The translations under genes were made by a program, and so were the position numbers. This document shows positions 1 to 4,486 of a stretch of 5,162 nt of DNA, in pieces. Each line of letters starts with the position of its first letter. Within the stretch, counting starts at the first letter, position 1. The notes beneath the pieces are model-generated. The model had not been told where the DNA came from, made no database searches, and worked only from the letters and a program-made list of their open reading frames with translations. Source of the DNA: Actinomycetota bacterium (GTDB lineage Bacteria; Actinomycetota; Acidimicrobiia; Spongiisociales; ZC4RG35); NCBI GenBank assembly GCA_019347585.1, contig JAHWLC010000051.1:2355-7516 (forward strand). Reading direction: 5' to 3'.

Positions 1-79
1 CAACTCACACCTCCCGGTGCTTCTCGTCCCCGGATCGAGGATCGAGGACACCCAGGAGATGCCGGTGATCGAGCTGTGA
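1..79 (+). CDS. 3' end of an upstream gene, possibly universal stress protein (partial)
   Basis: An open frame enters from the left edge (first full codon at base 2) and ends at the TGA at 77-79. The visible 25 residues contain HLPVLLVPGS followed by a short acidic tail. Universal stress protein (UspA) domains typically end in a strand reading PVLVVP or similar, so a Usp C-terminus is the best guess, but so short a match proves nothing. The stop overlaps the GTG start of mscL (GTGA at 76-79), which implies co-transcription and coupled translation. Real coding is supported by the overlap and by G/C-rich third positions. Identity is uncertain. Confidence 0.45.
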   Translation, partial: NSHLPVLLVPGSRIEDTQEMPVIEL

Positions 80-468
80 GGAGTCGAACCCTGCTCGAGG
101 AGTTCCGGGAGTTCATCGCCGGGGGCGAGGTGATCATGCTCGCCGTGGGCTTCATCATGGGAGCCGTCTTCGGCTCCTTGGTGACCTCGGTGGTGGAGCA
201 TCTGATCATGCCGATCATCGCCATTCCTTTCGGCGAGCCCGACTTCTCCGACCTCATCCTCGAGGTCAACGGCTCGATAATCCAGTACGGGTCGTTCCTC
301 ACCACGCTGACGGTGTTCCTGCTGACGGCGGTCGGTGTCTTCTTCTTCATCGTGAAGCCCTACAACGTCTGGGCGCGACGACAGGGAGAGGAAGAGGAGG
401 CCGCCGAGCCCTCCGAGCTGGAGGTGCTGATCGAGATCCGCGACGCGGTCAAGCACAGACACGATTGA
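76..468 (+). CDS. mscL: Large-conductance mechanosensitive channel MscL
   Basis: Homopentameric inner-membrane channel that opens under membrane tension and releases solutes during hypo-osmotic shock. The 130 residues match the usual 130-150. They show the amphipathic N-terminal helix (LLEEFREFI, 6-14), TM1 (about 19-43, with LAVGFIMGAVFG), a short periplasmic loop with the IIMP-like LIMP (43-46), TM2 (about 73-95) and the cytoplasmic C-terminal helix (ELEVLIEIRDAVK, 114-126, resembling E. coli EEVLLTEIRDLLK). The acidic stretch EEEE (105-108) lies between TM2 and that helix. By alignment from memory, E. coli Asn15, Asp18 and gate residue Val23 correspond to Glu18, Met21 and Phe26, whereas Gly22 is kept as Gly25. 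The GTG start is the only in-frame start giving the full N-terminal helix. It overlaps the preceding stop and has no close strong Shine-Dalgarno, so translation is probably coupled. Confidence 0.95.
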   Translation: MRSRTLLEEFREFIAGGEVIMLAVGFIMGAVFGSLVTSVVEHLIMPIIAIPFGEPDFSDLILEVNGSIIQYGSFLTTLTVFLLTAVGVFFFIVKPYNVWARRQGEEEEAAEPSELEVLIEIRDAVKHRHD

Positions 469-475
469 GCTTTAA

Positions 476-528
476 GCGAACCCAGGGTTCCACACGTCGC
501 TATCCGGGGTCTGGAACCCTGGGTTCGC
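476..528. repeat. Nested palindromic inverted repeat after mscL (17-bp perfect arms)
   Basis: The left arm GCGAACCCAGGGTTCCA (476-492) and right arm TGGAACCCTGGGTTCGC (512-528) are exact reverse complements separated by a 19-nt loop. Each arm also contains its own odd palindrome, GAACCC-A-GGGTTC (478-490) and GAACCC-T-GGGTTC (514-526), so the DNA can form either one long hairpin or two small ones. It starts 8 nt after the mscL stop and no clear T-tract follows, so it is not a canonical intrinsic terminator. It could stop or stabilise the mscL transcript, be a dispersed REP-like element, or be a pair of binding sites for a dimeric regulator. Confidence 0.85.
476..528 (+). terminator. Possible transcription terminator or 3' stabiliser of mscL mRNA
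   Basis: The perfect 17-bp stem begins 8 nt downstream of the mscL stop, the usual place for a terminator. A downstream gene with its own predicted promoter follows. High-GC actinobacteria often use stems without U-tails. The sequence after the stem (CCCGGCGAGTTT) has only a weak T-run. Whether it terminates transcription is inference from position and stem strength. Confidence 0.4.
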
Positions 529-545
529 CCCGGCGAGTTTCGTGT

Positions 546-574
546 CATACCCGGCTTCTACGTTGTCGGGTATG
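546..574. repeat. 8-bp inverted repeat ending on the next start codon
   Basis: CATACCCG (546-553) and CGGGTATG (567-574) are exact reverse complements with a 13-nt spacer. The right arm includes the ATG at 572-574, and the spacer contains the predicted -10 box TACGTT (559-564). The layout would suit an operator overlapping promoter and start, possibly autoregulation of the small protein. Two 8-bp arms can also arise by chance. Confidence 0.5.
559..572 (+). promoter_or_regulatory. Predicted -10 box and leaderless start of the 572-937 gene
   Basis: TACGTT at 559-564 fits the actinobacterial -10 consensus TANNNT. Seven bases lie between it and the ATG at 572, so transcription would begin at or next to the A of the ATG, giving a leaderless mRNA. 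No convincing -35 box and no Shine-Dalgarno are seen, which agrees with that reading. The same hexamer appears before the lipoprotein gene on the other strand. Inferred from sequence only. Confidence 0.4.
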
Positions 575-937
575 GACTTCAGCGATTGGTGCGATCACAA
601 GCCGGTGTGGGTGGGCCGGGTGGCGGTGGCCGCCTGTGCCCGCTGCGGTGAGGTGGGCTGGCTCTCCAGGTCCGGCTCGATGGACTCTGCCGAGGCCATG
701 GCCGCCGTCTTCGGCAGCTACGACTTGATCGGCCCGCTCGAGGCGGTCGGAGCGCCGGCGCCTTTCGTCCTCGCCTATGCCCCACCCTCGGCACGAAGCC
801 GCAAGAGCCTGGAGGCCCTCCCGATCCGGGTCTGGCTCAAGGCTGGGCCCGATCTGTGGATGTGCTCCGACGGGGAGCACCTGCTCCTTTCGACGCCGCG
901 CCGGCTGCTCTTCGAGAATCTGACCCGGGGCGCCTAG
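572..937 (+). CDS. Small cysteine-containing protein of unknown function (121 aa)
   Basis: I do not recognise this protein. Its N-terminus has Cys7-x-His9 and, 12 residues later, Cys22-x-x-Cys25 (ACARCGEVGW), an arrangement able to bind one zinc ion as a treble-clef or zinc-ribbon-like site. The middle is mixed (MDSAEAMAAVFGSYDLIG, about 37-54). The C-terminus is a probable beta-rich segment with IRVWLKAGPDLWMCSDGEHLLL (about 90-111). No signal peptide or membrane helix is apparent. An in-frame GTG at 542 would add 10 residues. I prefer ATG 572 because the -10 box at 559-564 places the transcript start there and the CxH motif follows directly. Its stop (935-937) shares CTAG with the stop of the convergent exporter gene. 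The tight packing, codon-like third-position G/C and cysteine pattern favour a real gene, but function is open. Confidence 0.66.
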   Translation: MDFSDWCDHKPVWVGRVAVAACARCGEVGWLSRSGSMDSAEAMAAVFGSYDLIGPLEAVGAPAPFVLAYAPPSARSRKSLEALPIRVWLKAGPDLWMCSDGEHLLLSTPRRLLFENLTRGA

Positions 938-2826
938 GAGGCCACCGTCTCGAACTGGGTCCGGTAGAGCTCGGCGTAGAGCCCTCCAGCATCGAGTAGG
1001 GAGCGGTGGGCGCCCCGTTCCACGATCCGCCCATCATCCACGACCAGGATCTGATCGGCCCGCCTCACCGTGGAGAGCCGGTGGGCGATCACCAGCGCCG
1101 TGCGGCCTTCGAGGAGGACCTCGAGCGCATCCTGGATGAGGGCCTCCGATCTCGAGTCGAGATGCGAGGTGGCCTCGTCGAGTATGAGCACCTTGGGATC
1201 TTCGAGGAGCACGCGGGCGATGGCGATCCGCTGCTTCTCCCCGCCGGAGAGCCGGTATCCCCGCTCCCCTACCACCGTCTGGTAGCCGTCGGGGAGCCCG
1301 GCGATCATCTCGTCGATATTGGCCGCCCGAGCCGCTGCCACCAGCTCGTCGTCGCCGGCGTCGGGCCGTGCGTAGCGGAGGTTGGCCGCGATCGTGTCGT
1401 GGAACAGGTAGGTCTCCTGGGTGACCACCCCGACCGTCGCGGCGAGCTCCTCGAATGCGATGCGGCGGACGTCGACGCCGTCGATGAGCACCCGCCCCGA
1501 GGTGACGTCGTACAGCCGCGGCACCAGATACGAGATGGTGGTCTTGCCGGCTCCCGAGGGGCCGACCAGCGCGGTCAGCGTCCCCGGCTCGGCGGCGAAG
1601 CTGACATCGCGCACCGCCCATTTCCGGGTCGATGGCGCCGGCGCCGCCTCCGGGGGAGCGCCATCGGAGTGCCAGCTGAACCGTCGCACCGCCTCCAGCC
1701 CCTCCGGCCCTTCACCGCCGTAACGAAACGACACCCCCTCGAACTCCACCCGGCCCACCGCGGGAACCAGCGGCACGGGCTCGGCAGGGGCGGGGATGTC
1801 GGTCTCGAGGTCGAGGACCTCGAACACCCGCTCGAAGGAGACCAGGGACGTGGCGAACTCGACCCTCGAGTTGGAGATGGCCGAGAGGGGCCCGTAGAGC
1901 TGTGTCAGCAGAGTGGAGAACATCACGATGGTCCCCAGGGTGATGGCGTCGTCGATCACCATCAGGCCGCCAACCCAGAACACGGCGGCGGTGCCCACCG
2001 CCGAGACCAGCCCCAGAGCCGCGAAGAACCCCCTCCCGACCAGCGCCCGACGCACACCCAGATCCCGTACCTGCCGGGCCTCGGTGGCGAAGCGCTGCTT
2101 CTCCTCCTCCCAGCGTCCGAAGAGCCTCACCAGCATGGCCCCGCTCACGTTGAAGCCCTCCTGGAGGACCCCCGACATCTTCGCCTCGTGCTCCATCTGC
2201 TGTTGGGTGACGCGCCGCAGCACCTTGGCGACCCGACGGGCGGGGAGAACGAAGAGAGGGAGGGCGGCGACAGCGAGCAGGGTGAGACGCCAGTCCGCCT
2301 CGATCATGACCACCAGGATCACCGCCACCGAGATCACGTTGGAGACGATGGTGACGAAGGTCCCGGTGATGGCCTGCTGGGCACCGACCACGTCGCTGCT
2401 GAGCCGATTCATCAGCTCGCCGGTCCGGGTCGCGGTGAAGAACCGCAGCGACATGAGCTGCAGGTGGGCGAAGAGCTGGCGGCGAAGGTCGAAGATGATC
2501 CCCTCGCCGACCTTGGAGGAGAGCCAGCGCTGGACCACGCCGACACCCGCGTTCACCAGGGGCACCCCCACCATCCCCAGCCCGAGCAAGGTGAGCAGGG
2601 CCACGTCCTCGTCGGGTATGGCGCGGTCGATGAGCGCCCTGATCAGCAGCGCGGGCACCACCGAAAGGCTGGAGATGACCACGATGGTGGCCAGGATCCC
2701 GGCGAGCCCGGCCTTGTAGGGGCGGCCATAGCCCCAGACGCGGGTCAGGAGCTCCCGATCGATATCGGGGCGGTCTTGCTCCTCGTCGTACTTCAGGTAG
2801 CTCCACCAGCCACCACTGTGGAAGAT
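934..2826 (-). CDS. ABC exporter half-transporter (TMD-NBD), ATC start proposed
   Basis: MsbA/ABCB-type exporter, presumably dimeric in the inner membrane; substrate unknown. From the proposed start it has 630 residues. An N-terminal cytoplasmic stretch carries GGWWSYLKYDEEQDRP (5-20). Six TM helices follow, with TM1 near 39-62. The nucleotide-binding domain starts near 358 with Walker A GPSGAGKT (422-429), Q-loop Gln470, signature LSGGEKQR (526-533), Walker B VLILDE (546-551), D-loop SHLD (554-557) and switch His582, so ATP hydrolysis should be intact. A ~30-residue insert (371-403) precedes the strand leading to Walker A. The first in-frame GTG (2682) would cut TM1 in half, and no ATG, GTG or TTG lies between it and the upstream in-frame TAG (2854-2856). 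ATC at 2826-2824 sits five bases after GGGAGG and gives the complete N-terminus. The gene follows the lipoprotein gene by 27 nt, probably in one operon. Its stop overlaps that of the convergent small gene. Confidence 0.92.
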   Translation of the reverse strand: MFHSGGWWSYLKYDEEQDRPDIDRELLTRVWGYGRPYKAGLAGILATIVVISSLSVVPALLIRALIDRAIPDEDVALLTLLGLGMVGVPLVNAGVGVVQRWLSSKVGEGIIFDLRRQLFAHLQLMSLRFFTATRTGELMNRLSSDVVGAQQAITGTFVTIVSNVISVAVILVVMIEADWRLTLLAVAALPLFVLPARRVAKVLRRVTQQQMEHEAKMSGVLQEGFNVSGAMLVRLFGRWEEEKQRFATEARQVRDLGVRRALVGRGFFAALGLVSAVGTAAVFWVGGLMVIDDAITLGTIVMFSTLLTQLYGPLSAISNSRVEFATSLVSFERVFEVLDLETDIPAPAEPVPLVPAVGRVEFEGVSFRYGGEGPEGLEAVRRFSWHSDGAPPEAAPAPSTRKWAVRDVSFAAEPGTLTALVGPSGAGKTTISYLVPRLYDVTSGRVLIDGVDVRRIAFEELAATVGVVTQETYLFHDTIAANLRYARPDAGDDELVAAARAANIDEMIAGLPDGYQTVVGERGYRLSGGEKQRIAIARVLLEDPKVLILDEATSHLDSRSEALIQDALEVLLEGRTALVIAHRLSTVRRADQILVVDDGRIVERGAHRSLLDAGGLYAELYRTQFETVAS

Positions 2827-2830
2827 GCGA

Positions 2831-2837
2831 TCCTCCC
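2831..2837 (-). promoter_or_regulatory. Strong Shine-Dalgarno that decides the ABC exporter start
   Basis: On the minus strand GGGAGGA (2837 down to 2831) is the best ribosome binding site in the window. The core GGAGG ends five bases before the ATC at 2826-2824. No ATG, GTG or TTG in the exporter frame lies within its reach. The out-of-frame GTGs nearby (around 2816) run into a stop after a few codons. This site therefore points to ATC as initiator, or to a base error at an original ATG. Confidence 0.65.
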
Positions 2838-2853
2838 TGGTCGGGAGTCGAGC

Positions 2854-3639
2854 CTACGACTCCACCGGCTCTAACTGAGCCAGCGGGATCATCACCTCGG
2901 CCATGCCGAGAAGAGCCTCCTCCTGCAGGTAGTCGCGGCCGAACAGCTCGTAGCGATAGGTGTCGTCGAACCAGATCAGCGTGGTGCCGCCCGATCCCTG
3001 CAACCGCCAGATGGTCCTCCCCCCGATGTCGACGATCTCGCAGTTGTCGGTGTTGCGATCGGAGAAACGGGCGCAGGAGGGCGGCTCGGTGGCGGCGGCG
3101 AGCTCGGCGATGGTCTCCGGATCGAGCGCCACTCGCAGCACGGCCATCTGGGCCACCGAGCGCGACCTCGTGTAGGGCTCGGCAGACCAGATCCCGAAGG
3201 CGGCGCTGGGATCGTCGGCGACCTCGCCGGTGGCCTCGATCACCAGCTGAGAGGAGACCCACCTGGCCCCGTTGGGGACATTCGCGGGAAAGCCGATGCC
3301 GGGCAGGGCGACGGTGATCTCGGCTCGGGAGGCCTGGATGAAGCGGTCCCCCTCCCGTCTGGCGAACACCGCGGCCACCGTCGCACCGGGATCGCCCAGG
3401 TTGTCGTTGACGATGTCGTCGTTGGACCAGGCGAGATTGTCGGAGCTGATCACCACCGGGATGGTGACCGGGACCGTGGTGGTGGTCGAGACCTCCGGCT
3501 CGTTGATCCACTCCGAGCTGCGGTCTCCGACCGAGCCGAGCGGGGCGTCTCCGCATGCAGACGCGAGCAAGGACAGCGCCGCGGCCAGCACGACGCCTGA
3601 AGTCGAGAGAGAGCGGGGAAACGAGCCGGATCGCCCCAT
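2854..3639 (-). CDS. Putative secreted lipoprotein of unknown function
   Basis: 261 residues from ATG 3639. The N-terminus is a lipoprotein signal: basic start (GRSGSFPRS), hydrophobic core (GVVLAAALSLLA) and lipobox ASA-Cys29, so the mature protein would be acylated and held on the outer face of the membrane. A flexible linker rich in Ser, Thr and Val follows (STTTTVPVTIPVV, about 51-63). The remaining ~195 residues look like an extracytoplasmic soluble domain. Two cysteines (189 and 200, in SCARFSDRNTDNC) could form a disulfide. I recognise no family. A TTG at 3651 would add four residues; ATG is preferred because a TACGTT -10 box lies just upstream. It is first in a likely operon with the ABC exporter and is divergent from the lipoate-family gene. 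It could act with the exporter, for example in substrate handling or sensing, but this is inference. Confidence 0.82.
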   Translation of the reverse strand: MGRSGSFPRSLSTSGVVLAAALSLLASACGDAPLGSVGDRSSEWINEPEVSTTTTVPVTIPVVISSDNLAWSNDDIVNDNLGDPGATVAAVFARREGDRFIQASRAEITVALPGIGFPANVPNGARWVSSQLVIEATGEVADDPSAAFGIWSAEPYTRSRSVAQMAVLRVALDPETIAELAAATEPPSCARFSDRNTDNCEIVDIGGRTIWRLQGSGGTTLIWFDDTYRYELFGRDYLQEEALLGMAEVMIPLAQLEPVES

Positions 3640-3655
3640 GTACGTGATCAACGTA
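3640..3655 (-). promoter_or_regulatory. Predicted -10 box and near-leaderless start of the lipoprotein operon
   Basis: On the minus strand TACGTT (3655 down to 3650) fits TANNNT and lies ten bases before the ATG at 3639, leaving only a few bases of leader. No Shine-Dalgarno is visible. The hexamer is identical to the one before the 572-937 gene. Overlapping it is a short inverted repeat, TACGT (3641-3645) and ACGTA (3651-3655), with a 5-nt spacer containing GATC. This could be an operator or chance. No -35 box is clear. Confidence 0.35.
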
Positions 3656-3718
3656 GCCCCGGGCGGGGGCGTTCCCTCGCACCATCGATGAGAGCCATCC
3701 CGAGATTGTGTGCCGACT

Positions 3719-3728
3719 TATCCTCCGA
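3719..3728 (+). promoter_or_regulatory. Possible -10 box of the lipoate-family/aroQ operon
   Basis: TATCCT at 3719-3724 fits TANNNT and lies three bases before ATG 3728 and six before GTG 3731, so the mRNA would start at the beginning of the coding region. No -35 box and no Shine-Dalgarno are seen. The case is weaker than for the other two predicted promoters because spacing favours GTG 3731 slightly over ATG 3728. If the true start were GTG 3710, this would be coding sequence instead. Confidence 0.28.
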
Positions 3729-4486
3729 TGGTGAATCGGCTGACTCTCACCAGGGAGGCGTTTCCCGAGCCAGGGGCCATGGATGTCGCGGTCAGCCACT
3801 CGGTGCTCAGGGCCGTATCGGAGGGATCGCTGGATGGGACCTTCCGGCTGCACGTCCCCGCACCCGTGGTGGCCTTCGGGCGCGCCGACCGGGTGACATC
3901 GGGGTACCGGGATGCAGTGCGAGCGGCGCGGGCCCATGGATTCTCCGCGGTGGAACGCCTCGCTGGGGGCCGGGCCGCCGTGTTCCACGAGCGGACCCTG
4001 GCCTTCTCCTGGGTGACCGCCGACCCCGAACCGCGGGCTGGGATCACCGGGCGATTCGAGCTCACGGCAGGCCTGATGACCAGCGCCTTCCGCTCCCTGG
4101 GGATCGACGCCCGCATCGGAGAGCTCAGCGGCGAGTACTGCCCCGGCTCCTGGTCGGTCAACGTCGGGGGCAGGGTGAAGGTGATGGGAGTGGGCCAGCG
4201 GCTGGTGAGGGGGGCCGCCCATGTCGGCGGTGTGGTAGTCGTCGACGGAGGGGATCGGATCAGGGAGGTGCTCATCCCGGTCTATCGGGCCCTGGGGCTC
4301 GACTGGGACCCGCGCACCGCCGGGTCGCTGGCCGATCGGTCCCCGGGCCTCGACACCGGCGTGGTCGCAGATGCCATCGTGGAGTCGTTCTCCACCCGGT
4401 TCGACCTCGTCGAGGCAAAGCTGCCCGCCCGGGTGGTGGAGCAGGCGCGCAGCCTGGTCGGGGCCCATCTCCCCGAGGTCGCCTGA
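3728..4486 (+). CDS. Lipoate-protein ligase / octanoyltransferase family protein
   Basis: 252 residues from ATG 3728, of the biotin/lipoate ligase catalytic fold (LplA/LipM type) that attaches lipoyl or octanoyl groups to lysines of E2 and GcvH proteins. Visible motifs are the acyl-substrate strand PAPVVAFGRAD (44-54), the lipoate-binding RLAGGRAAVFHE (77-88, compare RRxSGGGAVFHD of LplA), a Cys138 in GEYCPGSWSVN, and the conserved Lys151 with Gln157 in KVMGVGQR (compare KIxGxAQ). Cys138 lies where LipM/LipL-type octanoyltransferases carry a cysteine, so transfer through a thioester is possible. There is no extra C-terminal LplA accessory domain. A GTG at 3710 would add six residues. The stop overlaps the next start by one base (TGATG), indicating coupling to aroQ. 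Exact donor (free lipoate, octanoyl-ACP or octanoyl-GcvH) cannot be told from sequence. Family call is secure, activity less so. Confidence 0.87.
   Translation: MVNRLTLTREAFPEPGAMDVAVSHSVLRAVSEGSLDGTFRLHVPAPVVAFGRADRVTSGYRDAVRAARAHGFSAVERLAGGRAAVFHERTLAFSWVTADPEPRAGITGRFELTAGLMTSAFRSLGIDARIGELSGEYCPGSWSVNVGGRVKVMGVGQRLVRGAAHVGGVVVVDGGDRIREVLIPVYRALGLDWDPRTAGSLADRSPGLDTGVVADAIVESFSTRFDLVEAKLPARVVEQARSLVGAHLPEVA

Noticed and set aside
478..526. GGTTC-containing palindrome as a tRNA T-arm or tRNA remnant
   Set aside because: GGGTTC resembles a T-loop start, but no acceptor, D or anticodon arms can be laid out around it and the symmetry is better explained as an inverted repeat.
476..528. CRISPR repeat unit
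   Set aside because: Only two inverted copies with a single 19-nt spacer, no array and no cas genes in the window.
465..728. 87-codon plus-strand frame starting inside the end of mscL
   Set aside because: Would be translated across the palindrome and overlaps the 572 gene in another frame. The product is Arg/Trp/Pro-rich without any motif.
545..880. Minus-strand frames opposite the 572-937 gene
   Set aside because: Low-complexity Arg/Gly/His/Pro products. The plus-strand frame has the better cysteine pattern, promoter placement and stop overlap, though the small gene itself is not proven.
2854..2856. TAG as a read-through stop joining lipoprotein and exporter into one protein
   Set aside because: The two genes are in the same frame, but a Shine-Dalgarno lies between them and a secreted lipoprotein fused to a cytoplasmic N-terminus makes no topological sense.
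1006..2874. 622-codon open frame on the plus strand opposite the ABC exporter
   Set aside because: Its product is rich in His, Gly, Arg, Asp and Gln with no recognisable domain. It lies antisense to a clearly conserved transporter, so it is a GC-bias shadow.
1712..4468. 918-codon open frame on the minus strand spanning three genes
   Set aside because: Overlaps the lipoprotein and exporter in another frame and is antisense to the lipoate-family gene. Composition (Arg, Gly, His, Pro) is that of a shadow frame.
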